From Streptomyces sp. ITFR-21 (lineage in GTDB: Bacteria > Actinomycetota > Actinomycetes > Streptomycetales > Streptomycetaceae): a stretch of 64,000 bases of DNA. The DNA lies in assembly GCF_031844685.1 (NCBI RefSeq), contig NZ_CP134605.1, forward strand, positions 2,872,001-2,936,000, read 5' to 3'. A model generated the notes under the pieces. The model made no database searches. It was not told the origin of the DNA and saw only the letters and a program-made list of their open reading frames with translations. Within the stretch, counting starts at the first letter, position 1, and each line of letters begins with the position of its first letter. This document shows, piece by piece, positions 1-8,973 of the stretch. The translations under genes were made by a program, and so were the position numbers.

Positions 1-49
1 CGGCGACGCCGTCAACGACGCGCTGGACGTCCGCCTGCAACGCCGGTGA
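1..49 (+). CDS. C-terminal end of an ABC transporter permease (partial)
   Basis: Only the last 15 codons and a TGA stop are inside the window. The visible tail (GDAVNDALDVRLQRR) resembles the conserved end of DppC/OppC-type peptide permeases, which finish with a GDxLRDALDPRL-like motif. The gene lies 72 bp upstream of a fused peptide-transporter ATPase on the same strand, which is the expected operon order. The family call is an inference from 15 residues and this context. Confidence 0.45.
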   Translation, partial: GDAVNDALDVRLQRR

Positions 50-121
50 CCGCACCCCGGCCCGCCCCCGTGCCGGGGCGGGCCGGCGGGCGCGGCGCGG
101 GCGAGGAAGCCGAGGAGCGGC

Positions 122-2170
122 ATGCCCGACCTGCTTGAGGTGCACCACCTCACCACCCGCGTCAGGACCGGCCGCGGCGTCGTACGGGCGGTGGACGACG
201 TGTCGTTCACACTGGCGGCCGGCGAGACGCTGGGCCTGGTCGGCGAGTCCGGCAGCGGCAAGTCGATGACCGGGCTGTCGCTCATGGGACTGCTGCCGCC
301 CGGCGGCACGCTGCTGGCGGGCTCGTCGGTGCGGCTGGACGGGCGCGAGCTGGTCGGGCTGCCGGAGCGGGAGCTGCGGCAGGTGCGCGGCAACGACATC
401 GCCATGGTCTTCCAGGACCCGATGACCTCCCTGGACCCCACCAAGACCATCGGCCACCAGGTCGCGGAGCCCGCCCTGCTGCACCAGGGCCGCACCCGCG
501 CCCAGGCGGCCGAGCGGGCCGCCGAGGTGCTCGGCCTGGTCGGCCTGCCGCACCCCCGCGAGCGGCTGAAGGACTACCCGCACCAGCTGTCCGGGGGCCT
601 GCGGCAGCGGGTGCTGATCGCCATGGCGCTCGTCAACGAGCCCCGGGTGCTGATCGCCGACGAACCCACCACCGCCCTGGACGTCACCATCCAGGCGCAG
701 ATCCTCGCCCTGCTCGCCGACCTGCGCGCCCGGCTGGGCATGGCGATGATCCTCATCACGCACGACATGGGCGTCACGGCGGGCCACGCCGACCGCGTCA
801 ACGTCATGTACGCCGGCCGGATCGCCGAGAGCACCGGCACCGACCGGCTCTTCGGCGGCATGCGGCACCCGTACACCCAGAGCCTGCTGGCGTCCGTGCC
901 CCAGCTGGCCCAGGACCCGGCGCGGCAGCTGCCCACCATCCCGGGGCTGCCGCCGGACCTCGTCGCCCCGCCGGCCGGCTGCCGGTTCGCCGCCCGCTGC
1001 TCGTACGCAACCGAGCGGTGCCGGACCGAGGAGCCGGAGCTGACCGGTCCGCCCGAACACCGGTACGCCTGCTGGCACCCGACCGACGGGCCGCTGCCTC
1101 GCGGCGCCACCGCCGCCGTACCGCGCCCGGCCGCCGAGCCGGAGCCGGTGCCGAGCGGGCCGCTGCTGGAAGCGCGCGGCCTGGTGCGGGAGTTCCCGGT
1201 CCGCGGCGGCCGACTGCCCGGCCGCGGCAGAGCGGTCGTGCACGCCGTCTCCGACGTGTCCTTCACCCTCGGCCACGGCGAGACCTTCGGCCTGGTCGGC
1301 GAGTCCGGCTGCGGCAAGACCACCCTCGGCCGGCTGCTGGTCGGCCTGGACCGGCCGGACTCCGGCACGGTCGCGCTGGACGGCACCGACCTCGGCGTCC
1401 TGCGCGGCCGGGAGCTGCGCCGACGCCGCCGCGACCTCCAGATGGTCTTCCAGGACCCGTTCTCCTCGCTGGACCCCCGGATGCGGGTCGGCGGCATCCT
1501 GCGCGAACCGCTGCGGATCCAGGGCATCGGCACCCCCCGCGAGCAGAAGGCCCGCGTCGCCGAGCTGCTCACCGAGGTCGGCCTGCCCGAACGCGGCGCG
1601 GAGCTGTTCCCGCACGAGTTCTCCGGCGGCCAGCGGCAGCGCGTGGGCCTGGCCCGCGCCCTGGCCCTCACCCCGAAACTGATCGTCGCCGACGAGCCGG
1701 TCTCCGCGCTGGACGTGTCGGTACGGGCCCAGGTGCTCAACCTCATGAAGCGGCTGCAGGCGTCGCACCGGCTGTCGTACGTCGTCATCTCGCACGACCT
1801 CGCCGTGGTCCGCTACATCGCCGACCGGATCGGGGTGATGTACCTGGGCCGGCTGGTCGAGGTCGGCAGCGCCGACGACATCCACCTGCGGGCCGCGCAC
1901 CCGTACACCAGCGGCCTGTTGAGGGCGGTGCCGGTCCCGGACCCGGCGGCGGAGCGGGCCAAGGCCGGCACCGGGGTCAGCGGCGAGCTGCCCAGCCCGG
2001 CGGCCCCGCCCTCCGGCTGCCGCTTCCGCACCCGCTGCCCGCTGGCCCGCGAGCGCTGCGCCGAGGAGGTGCCGGCGCTGCGCTCCTTCGGCCCCGGCCA
2101 CACCGCGGCGTGCCACTTCCCGCTCCAGCGGCCGCTGCCCGACCCGCCGCGGCCGCCCGCCCGGGGCTGA
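122..2170 (+). CDS. Dipeptide/oligopeptide ABC transporter, fused DppD-DppF ATPase
   Basis: This 682-residue cytoplasmic protein contains two complete ABC ATPase domains that would power peptide (or nickel/glycoside) import. Domain 1 has Walker A GESGSGKS at 41-48, an LSGG signature near 157 and Walker B LIADEP. Domain 2, after about residue 350, has GESGCGKT, an FSGGQRQR signature and VADEP. Each half ends with the Cys-rich oligopeptide/dipeptide C-terminal segment (CRFAARC and CRFRTRC). Most bacteria encode the two halves as separate genes; the fused form is common in actinobacteria. The ATG at 122 follows a purine-rich GAGGAG site. The preceding permease fragment indicates an operon. The substrate cannot be read from the ATPase. 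Confidence 0.93.
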   Translation: MPDLLEVHHLTTRVRTGRGVVRAVDDVSFTLAAGETLGLVGESGSGKSMTGLSLMGLLPPGGTLLAGSSVRLDGRELVGLPERELRQVRGNDIAMVFQDPMTSLDPTKTIGHQVAEPALLHQGRTRAQAAERAAEVLGLVGLPHPRERLKDYPHQLSGGLRQRVLIAMALVNEPRVLIADEPTTALDVTIQAQILALLADLRARLGMAMILITHDMGVTAGHADRVNVMYAGRIAESTGTDRLFGGMRHPYTQSLLASVPQLAQDPARQLPTIPGLPPDLVAPPAGCRFAARCSYATERCRTEEPELTGPPEHRYACWHPTDGPLPRGATAAVPRPAAEPEPVPSGPLLEARGLVREFPVRGGRLPGRGRAVVHAVSDVSFTLGHGETFGLVGESGCGKTTLGRLLVGLDRPDSGTVALDGTDLGVLRGRELRRRRRDLQMVFQDPFSSLDPRMRVGGILREPLRIQGIGTPREQKARVAELLTEVGLPERGAELFPHEFSGGQRQRVGLARALALTPKLIVADEPVSALDVSVRAQVLNLMKRLQASHRLSYVVISHDLAVVRYIADRIGVMYLGRLVEVGSADDIHLRAAHPYTSGLLRAVPVPDPAAERAKAGTGVSGELPSPAAPPSGCRFRTRCPLARERCAEEVPALRSFGPGHTAACHFPLQRPLPDPPRPPARG

Positions 2171-2880
2171 CCGGCCCTCCGGGGCTGACCGGCCCGACCG
2201 GCCCTCCGGCGGCCCGGCCGGGAAGGCGGCCCGGCGGAGGCGGGTACGGAAAGCGGGCGGTCCGTCCGCGCGCCGCGCCCCGGCCGCACCACCCCGGCCG
2301 CGCCGACGCGGCGCCTACGCGGGGGTCAGCTCCGCCAGCAGCTGGGTGCGGTCGTCGGTGGCGGCGGCGTCGTCGGGCGCGGCGAGCAGCAGGGCGTCGC
2401 AGGGGGACTGGAGGCGGTCGTGGCCGGCGGCGGCGTCTCTTCGGACTGCTTGCCCGGACAACCATCGAGCGGGGGCCTGCCCGGCGGGGAAAGCGGGGGC
2501 CCGGCCTGGGGCCGGGACCAGGGCCGGGGGCAGGGCCGGGGGCAGACCGGACAGCCGAGGGTGGGGGGGCCGACGGCGAAGGCCGGTGGATCGGACAGCG
2601 ACGCGCCCCGCGCTCCCGGGTGGGGGAGCCGGGGGCTGAGCCGCCACCCGGCGCAGACCCACCCCCAGGCCCCGGGCGCCCCGCGCCCACTGCGCCGCAG
2701 GCGACCGTACGGCCGGGCGCCACCGTATCCGCGCCGAAAGCCCCGGGCGGCCGGCCGACAGGCCAGATCTCGGCCCGCAGAGACCCGCTCCGGGCGCCCC
2801 GCGCCCGCAGGCGCCGCAGGCGACCGCGCCGCGTGCCGCGGCGAAAGCTGCGGGAGGGCCGACTAGGCTGGAAACGCCTC
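2171..2880. other. Intergenic region with low-complexity repeats and a gene remnant
   Basis: About 710 bp without an intact gene. It starts with short direct repeats of a GGGGCTGACCGGCCC-like unit just after the transporter stop, carries a decayed minus-strand gene end (listed separately), and has two degenerate 45-bp copies of the same GC-rich segment at about 2685 and 2787. No RNA gene is recognisable. Confidence 0.5.
2315..2430 (-). pseudogene. C-terminal remnant of an unidentified minus-strand gene
   Basis: The minus strand reads ...DRLQSPCDALLLAAPDDA... and ends at a TAG at 2315. Over about 35 codons every third position is G or C, as in genes of this genome, whereas the reading frame upstream loses that pattern and becomes Arg/Pro-rich. 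This suggests the preserved 3' end of a gene whose body was deleted. I cannot assign a family. Confidence 0.35.
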
Positions 2881-4701
2881 ATGTCCGATAAAACCGCTGA
2901 AACCGCCCACGCAGCCGTCCCGCCGGTCGTCCCGGCCCGGCGGCGGACCGTGCCGTGGGCGGCTGCGGTCTGCGCGGCGTTCTCGCTGGTCCAGCTGGTG
3001 CTGGTGGTTCCCGGCAGCGGGCTGGGCTGGGACGAGACCGTCTACACCAGCCAGGTGAGCGGCTCGGTGCCGGCTGCCTTCTTCAGCGCGCCGCGGGCCC
3101 GCGGCGTCTCCTTCCTCGCGGCGCCGGTCGCCGAGTGGACGGCTTCCACGGCGGCCCTGCGGGTGTGGCTGGCGGTGCTGTCGGGCGCGGGGCTGTATCT
3201 CGCCTTGCGGGCCTGGCGGTCGCTGCTGCCGCCGCCCGTACTCGCGCTGGCGGGCGGGCTGTTCGGCACGCTGTGGGTCAGCCTCTACTACGGACCGCAG
3301 GTGATGCCCAACCTGTGGAGCGCGTACGGGGGGTTGGCGGCCGTCGGCTGCTTCCTGCGGGCGGCCCGGGACCGTACCGACCGGTCCGCGCCGCTCGGGC
3401 TGGCACTCGCCGTCACGGTCACCGGGCTGATGCGACCGCCGGACGCCGTCTGGCTGGTGCTGCCGCTGGGCGTCCTCTCCGCGGCCGTCCCGGGCGCGCG
3501 CCGCCCGCTGGTGTGGGCCGCGCTCGCCACCGGGGCGGTACTCGGCTGCGGGGAGTGGGTCGTCGAGGCGTACGTCCGCTACGGCGGCCTCGCCGAGCGG
3601 CTTCACCGCGCGAGCGCCATCCAGGGCGGCACCGGCTGGAACTTCGCCGTCGACGACCAGATCAGAGCGCTCGACGGCCGCACCCTGTGCCGCCCCTGCG
3701 ACATCCCCTGGCACCATCGTGCCACCTCCGCCTGGTGGTTCGCCCTCCCCGTCCTCGCCGCCGGCGGCCTCCTCGCGACGGGCGACCGGCCCCCGCCGCA
3801 CGGAGGCCGCGGGCGGCCGGGCCAAGGGTCGCTTCCACAGCGGCGGTTCGGCCTCCGGCGGCAGGCCGCCGGCGACACGCCCGCCGCCCGCGACCGGCCC
3901 GGGACACCGGACCACCGTCCGCCGGGCCGTACCCCCTTGCCGCAACAGGGCCGCTCCGGGGGGTGGTTCGGTCCGCCGCGGACCGGGGCCGGGGACGTGG
4001 AGGGCGCCGGGGCGGCGGCCCGGGAGCAGGGGCGGGAGCGGGAGCGGGACCGAGGGCGGGGGCGGGAGCGGGAGCGGGACCGAGGGCGGGGGCGGGAGCG
4101 GGACCGAGGGCGGGGCGTGGGGCCGGCTGCCGTGCTGGTGGCGTCCTCGCTGGCCGTGCCGTACCTGTTCCTGATCGGCTACGCGGCACCGCGCTTCCTG
4201 CTGCCGAGCTACGCGCTGCTGGCGCCGCCCGTCGCCTCCTGCCTGTGGGCGCTGCTCACCGCCCGTGCCGGGCTGGCGCGCCCGCTGCTGACCACGGTGG
4301 TGGCTGCCGCGCTCTGCGGTCACGTCGCGATCCAGCTGAGCACCGCGCTGACCGACGTCCGCGCCAACCGCGCCATGCGCGGCGCCTACGACGCCGTTGC
4401 CACCCGCCTGCACACCGCGGGCCTCCGCCCGCCGTGCGTGCTGAGCGGGGACCACGCCGTGCCCGTGGCCTTTTACACCGGCTGCGCCTCCCGGCAGGTC
4501 GGCGGCCCGGACGGCAGCATCACCCCGGCCGGTCTGGCCGCGGCCGCCCGCACCGGCGCGGTCGCCGTCCTCGTGCCCCGCCACGGCCGGCCGCCGGCGT
4601 ACGCGCGCGCCTGGCGTGTCGTGCCGCTTCCGGACTCCGCCGCCTTCCCCGGCTACCACGGCTATGTGGCACCGCCGCCGCGCGGCCGACCCGGTCCGTA
4701 G
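2881..4701 (+). CDS. Polytopic membrane protein with a large low-complexity insertion
   Basis: Translation from the ATG at 2881 gives 606 residues. A first group of hydrophobic helices spans about residues 20-300, and a second group (VLVASSLAVPYLFLIGY, LLPSYALLAPPVASCLWALL, LLTTVVAAALCG) spans about 420-490. A soluble C-terminal domain follows. The topology resembles actinobacterial glycosyltransferase-like membrane proteins, but no catalytic motif is certain. Residues about 300-415 are an Arg/Gly/Pro-rich insertion ending in repeats of RERERDRGRG; this would sit in a loop between the helix groups. A TAGGCT hexamer lies 13 bp before the ATG with no clear ribosome site, so a leaderless or short-leader mRNA is possible. 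The function is not recognised. Confidence 0.7.
   Translation: MSDKTAETAHAAVPPVVPARRRTVPWAAAVCAAFSLVQLVLVVPGSGLGWDETVYTSQVSGSVPAAFFSAPRARGVSFLAAPVAEWTASTAALRVWLAVLSGAGLYLALRAWRSLLPPPVLALAGGLFGTLWVSLYYGPQVMPNLWSAYGGLAAVGCFLRAARDRTDRSAPLGLALAVTVTGLMRPPDAVWLVLPLGVLSAAVPGARRPLVWAALATGAVLGCGEWVVEAYVRYGGLAERLHRASAIQGGTGWNFAVDDQIRALDGRTLCRPCDIPWHHRATSAWWFALPVLAAGGLLATGDRPPPHGGRGRPGQGSLPQRRFGLRRQAAGDTPAARDRPGTPDHRPPGRTPLPQQGRSGGWFGPPRTGAGDVEGAGAAAREQGRERERDRGRGRERERDRGRGRERDRGRGVGPAAVLVASSLAVPYLFLIGYAAPRFLLPSYALLAPPVASCLWALLTARAGLARPLLTTVVAAALCGHVAIQLSTALTDVRANRAMRGAYDAVATRLHTAGLRPPCVLSGDHAVPVAFYTGCASRQVGGPDGSITPAGLAAAARTGAVAVLVPRHGRPPAYARAWRVVPLPDSAAFPGYHGYVAPPPRGRPGP
4020..4120 (+). repeat. In-frame GC-rich tandem repeat inside the membrane protein gene
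   Basis: Imperfect direct repeats built from GGGCGGGAGCGGGAGCGGGA units, with three GACCGAGGGCGGG junctions, encode the RERERDRGRG stretch. The period varies (roughly 36 then 30 bp), so copy number probably changes by slippage while staying in frame. Confidence 0.75.
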
Positions 4702-4832
4702 CGGAGCCACCGCTTCCGGCCGGCGCCGGAACCCCGCCGCGGCCACGGCCGGTCCGCGGCACCCACCGGACCCCACTACGCTCGGACACGGGTCGCGGGG
4801 GACCTCAACCGCCCCTGTTCTGAGGAGAGTTC

Positions 4833-5570
4833 ATGGCCTTCAAGCGCATCGTCATCAAGCTCAGCGGACGCGCCATCGCCGGGCAGGACGAGTACGGGTT
4901 CAGCGCGGACGCCCTGCACCACCTGGCGTCGGAGGTCGTCGCCGTGCGGAAGCTCGGCATCGAGGTCGCGATCGTGGTCGGCGGCGGCAACGTCTTCCGC
5001 GGCAACCGCTCGGAGACCTGGGGCATCGACCGGGTCGAGGCGGACAACATCGGCATGATGGGCACCGTCATCAACAGCCTTCTGCTGCGCGGCAAACTGA
5101 CCGCCCTCGGCCAGGAGAACGTCCGGGTGATGACCGCCGTGCCGATCGACGCGGTGGCCGAGCGGTACATCCGGCTACGCGCGATGCACCACCTGGAGAA
5201 GGGCGCGGTGGTCATCCTCGCCAGCGGCAACGGCCAGCCCTTCCTCACCACCGACTACCCGAGCGTCCAACGGGCCCTGGAAATCGGCGCCGACGGGATA
5301 CTCGTGGCCAAGCACGGCGTCGACGGCGTCTACGACAGCGACCCCCGCACCAACCCCGGCGCCCGCCGTTACGAGCAACTCACCTACCAGGACGTGCTGG
5401 AGCACGAGCTGCGCGTGATGGACCAGTCGGCCTTCATCCTCGCCCGGGACCACGCCATGCCGCTGCACGTCTTCGACATCGAGAAGCCCGGACTGATGGC
5501 GGCCATCTGCGGGGGCGAGCACCACGGCACGGTGATCAACCAGTACGTGGAGCAGTCCGTCTACGCGTGA
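4833..5570 (+). CDS. UMP kinase (PyrH-type) paralogue
   Basis: This 245-residue amino-acid-kinase-fold protein should phosphorylate UMP to UDP with ATP. Seen: KLSG near residue 10, the nucleotide-binding GGGN loop (VVGGGNVFRG) near 50, the UMP-site segment NIGMMGTVINSLLL, and the TTD motif followed by RALEIGADGILVAKHGVDGVYDSDP-like sequence. The length matches bacterial UMP kinases (about 240). A strong GAGGAG lies before the ATG. The housekeeping pyrH of streptomycetes sits with rpsB-tsf and frr, none of which is here, so this is probably a second, divergent copy. HG occurs where canonical enzymes usually have T(K)VDG spacing. Confidence 0.85.
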   Translation: MAFKRIVIKLSGRAIAGQDEYGFSADALHHLASEVVAVRKLGIEVAIVVGGGNVFRGNRSETWGIDRVEADNIGMMGTVINSLLLRGKLTALGQENVRVMTAVPIDAVAERYIRLRAMHHLEKGAVVILASGNGQPFLTTDYPSVQRALEIGADGILVAKHGVDGVYDSDPRTNPGARRYEQLTYQDVLEHELRVMDQSAFILARDHAMPLHVFDIEKPGLMAAICGGEHHGTVINQYVEQSVYA

Positions 5571-6337
5571 GGCACCGCGGGCGGCGGCCGGCGTCGTACG
5601 ACCGGGGTCCGTATCCGCGGGCCCGTATCCGCGGACCGGCGTCCCAGGGGCCGGGCCCCCGGGACCGCACCTCGGGGGGCGCGCACCGGGACCCGCGCCC
5701 TGGGGACCCGCGTCCGAGAACCCCGCGCCCCGGCACCCGCACGCATGCGCGGGTCCACCGCCCCGGAACCCCGCGCCCCAAGCCGCGTCCGAGAGTCGGC
5801 AAACCGGCAAGCTGGCGAGCCGCCTCCCGACCCCCGCCTCAGGGTGCCCGACCGCGCCCCGCGCCCGCACCCCTTGCCCGCCCGCGGGCCCGCCCGGCCC
5901 ACCCCGCCGCCGGCCCACCGCGCCCGGCGCTTCCGCGCAGCGGACCCCCGTGTTGGACAGAACTTCGCGAGAGCGCTCCCAGAGCGGCCGGCCGGTGCCA
6001 TGAGCGGCTTCCCCCGAGGCGCGGCACGCGGGAGATCCCCACTGGTCCAGACCTATTGACACCACACGGGCCGGTCTGCCGTCATGTCTGGTGGCCGGCC
6101 AGCTCCCCCTCGCCCCCAACGAGCTTTCCGACCTGGGCATATACCCTCCACCACCTGTCGAACGGCTGCAGCCTTCTCCCCCTGGCCGTGCCAGCGCGCC
6201 CACCATCCGCACAGGGGAGCGCTCTCCTGCCGCAGAGGCAGGTGGCCAACCGAAAGAATTCGGTCATGACGCGACGGCCGGACCGGCCCGGGGCCCGCGA
6301 GCCCCGGGCCGGTCCGGCGGCACCGGCCGGTGCCGGG
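5571..6337. other. Gene-free GC-rich interval downstream of the UMP kinase
   Basis: About 770 bp with no convincing coding frame. The first half is a run of short CCGGGACCCGCGCC-like repeats, consistent with slippage-prone spacer. The distal part is slightly less GC-rich and ends in the terminator of the minus-strand regulator gene. Overlapping open frames here are only by-products of high GC. Confidence 0.5.
6278..6317 (-). terminator. Perfect 16-bp stem terminator after the GlxA-type regulator
   Basis: Positions 6278-6293 are perfectly complementary to 6302-6317, with an 8-nt loop. It begins about 20 bp past the stop codon of the minus-strand regulator gene. No T-run follows, which is usual for Streptomyces terminators. 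Confidence 0.75.
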
Positions 6338-7351
6338 CTAGACCGGTGCGCCGTCGGTGGAGCGGGTGAAGGCGGCCCGGTACGCGCTCGGGGTGAGGCC
6401 GGTACGCCGGGACAGGTGCTGCCGCAGCGAGTCGGTGGTGGCAAGGCCGCTGCGCCGGGCCACCTGGTCCATGGACAGGTCGGTGCTCTCCAGTAACTCC
6501 TGCGCCCGGTTGAGGCGTTGGTGCAGCAGCCACTGCAACGGGCTGAGGCCGGTCTCCGCGTGGAATCTGCGGGTCAGGGTGCGGACGCTGCTGCGGGCGT
6601 GTTCGGCCAGCGCTGCCCGGGTGAGCGGTTCGTGCAGCCGCTCCAGCGCCCAGGCACGGGTGCCGGCGAGCGAGGTACCCGTCTCGGGCGGCAGCGGCGT
6701 CTCGATGAACTGGGCCTGCCCGCCCGGCCGTACGGGCGCCGCCACCACATGGCGGGCGGCGGCGTTGGCCGCGGTGGCCCCGTAGTCGAGCCGGATCAGG
6801 TGCAGGCACAGGTCTATGCCGGCCGACATTCCGGCCGAGGTCAGCACGTTGCCGTCCTGGACGTACAGCACGTCGGGCCGCAGCCGCACCGCGGGGAAGC
6901 GGCGGCGGAACTCCTCGGACTTGGCCCAGTACGTCGTCGCGTCCCGCCCGTCGAGCAGTCCTGCCTGGGCGAGCACGAAGGCACCGGTGCAGATCGAGGC
7001 GATCCGCCGGCCCGCCTGCGCCGCCCGCCGCAGTGCCGCGAGGACGCGCGGGTCGGTCTCCTCCCGGGCGCCGGTGCCGGTGACGATCACGGTGTCGGCG
7101 TCCTCCACGGCCTCCAACCCGTGTTGGACGCCGACTTGGAGACTGCCGTCGGTGAGCAGCGGTCCGGGCCGGGCCGCGCAGACCCGTACCTCGTATCCGG
7201 GGCGGCCGACCACCTCCAGTTGTCCGAGGACGAGTTCGGGAATGGAAAGATCGAAGGTGTTGGCCGGTGGGACGGCGACGACGGCGACCCGGTGGGCGGC
7301 GGATTCGGACCGAACGGTCCGTCCCGTCCGTACCTCTGACATCACGGGCAT
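6338..7351 (-). CDS. GlxA-family transcriptional regulator (DJ-1/PfpI plus AraC HTH)
   Basis: The 337-residue cytoplasmic regulator has an N-terminal DJ-1/PfpI-like amidotransferase fold (about 15-190) with the nucleophile-elbow Cys in SICTGAFVLAQAGLLDG. A C-terminal double helix-turn-helix AraC domain (about 225-325) contains SVRTLTRRF and RSGLATTDSLRQHLSRRTGL. Such proteins usually activate metabolic or developmental genes; in most, the DJ-1 domain senses rather than catalyses. An alternative ATG is three codons downstream. It is divergent from the NAD(P)-binding protein gene at 7481, its likely target, with an inverted repeat between them. Confidence 0.92.
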   Translation of the reverse strand: MPVMSEVRTGRTVRSESAAHRVAVVAVPPANTFDLSIPELVLGQLEVVGRPGYEVRVCAARPGPLLTDGSLQVGVQHGLEAVEDADTVIVTGTGAREETDPRVLAALRRAAQAGRRIASICTGAFVLAQAGLLDGRDATTYWAKSEEFRRRFPAVRLRPDVLYVQDGNVLTSAGMSAGIDLCLHLIRLDYGATAANAAARHVVAAPVRPGGQAQFIETPLPPETGTSLAGTRAWALERLHEPLTRAALAEHARSSVRTLTRRFHAETGLSPLQWLLHQRLNRAQELLESTDLSMDQVARRSGLATTDSLRQHLSRRTGLTPSAYRAAFTRSTDGAPV

Positions 7352-7362
7352 GGCCCGAACCT

Positions 7363-7381
7363 CCAGATGTTTGGCATCTGG
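7363..7381. promoter_or_regulatory. Candidate operator between glxA-like regulator and epimerase gene
   Basis: A perfect 7-bp inverted repeat, CCAGATG-TTTGG-CATCTGG, lies 12 bp upstream of the regulator start in the 129-bp divergent promoter region. Its position suggests autoregulation and control of the neighbour. The regulator assignment is inference. Confidence 0.45.
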
Positions 7382-7480
7382 GCCACTACCCTACCCGGCC
7401 GCCGCGCGCACAGAGTAGTCAGTGTGTCACCGGGAGCATTGCCCGGCGGCCCAACGCACCTCCGCAATCAGGGAGTACGC

Positions 7481-8407
7481 ATGTCCTTTCACGTCATCGT
7501 CGGCGCCGGGGCCACTGGATCGGTTACCGCCCGCCTGCTGGCCGAGGCCGGTGAGCGGGTCCGGCTGGTCAGCCGACGCGGCGACGGACCGCCCCATCCG
7601 CAGATCGAACGGATCTCCGCCGACGGCAACGACACCGCCCGGCTCACCGAACTCACCGAGGGCGCCACCACACTGTTCAACTGCGCGATGCCGCCCTACT
7701 ACCGCTGGCCCGCCGAATGGCCGCCGCTGGCCGCCGCCTTGCTGACCGCCGCGACCCGCACCGGCACCGACTACGTCATGCTCGGCAACATCTACGGCTA
7801 CGGGGAGGTCGACGGCCCCATCACCGAGGACCTGCCGCTGGCGCCGGTCTCGGAGAAGGGGAGGGTGCGCGCCGCGATGTGGCACGACGCCCAAGCCGCC
7901 TACGCGGCCGGCCGGGTGCGGGTCACCGAGGTCCGCGCCAGCGACTTCCTCGGCGCCGGAGCCACCTCCCTGTACGCGGGGATGACGGCGCCGATGGTGC
8001 TGGCCGGCGAGTCGGCCCCCTACCCAGGCGACCTCGACGCCCCGCACAGCTGGAGCCACATCGGCGACGTGGCCCGCACACTGGTGGCCGCCGCGGGCAA
8101 CGACGACTCCTGGGGCCGGGCCTGGCACGTACCGTCGGTCTCGGACGGCTCGGTACGCGAGGTGTCGGCCCGGCTGGCCGCCGCCGCCGCGGCACCGGCC
8201 CCGCGACTGCGCCGGATGCCGCCGGCCGAGCTCCAGGAGCTCGGCCGCACCAGGCCCGGCCTGGCCGAGGTCACCGAGATGCTCTACCTGTACGACCGCC
8301 CCCTGTACCTAGACAGTTCGGCGACCGAGAAGTCCCTGGACCTGCAAGCCGCCCCACTGGACACGGCGCTGTCCGAGATGGTCACCGAGTGGTGGGCCAC
8401 GCGCTGA
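7481..8407 (+). CDS. NAD-dependent epimerase/dehydratase family protein
   Basis: This is a 308-residue Rossmann-fold protein of the atypical short-chain dehydrogenase type. The N-terminus VIVGAGATGSVTARLL gives a GxGxxG nucleotide-binding loop, followed by an Arg pair (SRRG) that could favour NADP. The sequence GNIYGYG occurs where extended SDRs carry the YxxxK region. The open frame extends upstream to 7367, but the ATG at 7481 with GGGAG nine bases before it is the better start. The gene is divergent from the GlxA-type regulator. The substrate is unknown; nucleoside-sugar or flavonoid-type reductases are related folds. Confidence 0.85.
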   Translation: MSFHVIVGAGATGSVTARLLAEAGERVRLVSRRGDGPPHPQIERISADGNDTARLTELTEGATTLFNCAMPPYYRWPAEWPPLAAALLTAATRTGTDYVMLGNIYGYGEVDGPITEDLPLAPVSEKGRVRAAMWHDAQAAYAAGRVRVTEVRASDFLGAGATSLYAGMTAPMVLAGESAPYPGDLDAPHSWSHIGDVARTLVAAAGNDDSWGRAWHVPSVSDGSVREVSARLAAAAAAPAPRLRRMPPAELQELGRTRPGLAEVTEMLYLYDRPLYLDSSATEKSLDLQAAPLDTALSEMVTEWWATR

Positions 8408-8485
8408 GCCCGGCAGGGCCGCGCCGGGCAGGCGCCTCCCGCAGGGCCCGTGTCCCCTGTCACGCGGCTGCCGTACCCTGGCCGT

Positions 8486-8956
8486 ATGGGCGGGAACACG
8501 GCTGGTCGGATGGGAGTCGTCACCGCGCTGGTGCGTTCCTCGTTCCTGGTGAACGCCGTGTACGCGGAAGCGGCCAGGGAGTACGGGATCACGCCGCAGC
8601 AGGGGCAGTTGCTGTGCGTGCTGATGGTCCACCCCTACGGGATGAGCGAACTCGGCGCCACCCTGGGCCTGGCGAAGTCGAGCCTGACCGGCCTGGTGGA
8701 CCGGACCGCGCAGCGCGGCCTGGTCCACCGGGTGCCGGACCCGCTCGACGGGCGGGCGCAGCGTGTCGCGCTCACCGCGACGGGTGGTGAACTCGTCGGA
8801 AGGTTCTACGCGGAGACCTGCCGGCGGATCGACGAGCTGCCGGCCGGTCTGAGCGCGTCCGACCGCGACCACCTGGCCGGCCTGCTCGGCCAGGTGGTGC
8901 TGGACAACAAGGTGCCGGTGGTGTTCGGCGAGGCGGACGGGCCCCGCGCGAGGTAG
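8486..8956 (+). CDS. MarR-family transcriptional regulator
   Basis: The 156-residue winged-helix protein shows the MarR pattern: an N-terminal dimerisation helix, then ITPQQGQLLCVLMV, recognition region GMSELGATLGLAKSSLTGLVDR, and wing VPDPLDGRAQRVALTATG (the conserved D-x-R of MarR wings). The start at 8486 is favoured; an in-frame ATG at 8510 is also possible. It is convergent with the FAD oxidoreductase gene, 17 bp between stops. Paired TTCG-n5-CGAA operators in front of that oxidoreductase gene are its likely targets. Confidence 0.88.
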   Translation: MGGNTAGRMGVVTALVRSSFLVNAVYAEAAREYGITPQQGQLLCVLMVHPYGMSELGATLGLAKSSLTGLVDRTAQRGLVHRVPDPLDGRAQRVALTATGGELVGRFYAETCRRIDELPAGLSASDRDHLAGLLGQVVLDNKVPVVFGEADGPRAR

Positions 8957-8973
8957 CGGGCCGGGTTCCCGGG

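Noticed and set aside
2863-4776. 637-codon open frame on the minus strand opposite the membrane protein gene
   Set aside because: Composition (Arg/Gly/Pro) and lack of start signal mark it as a frame shadow; the plus strand has coherent TM helices.
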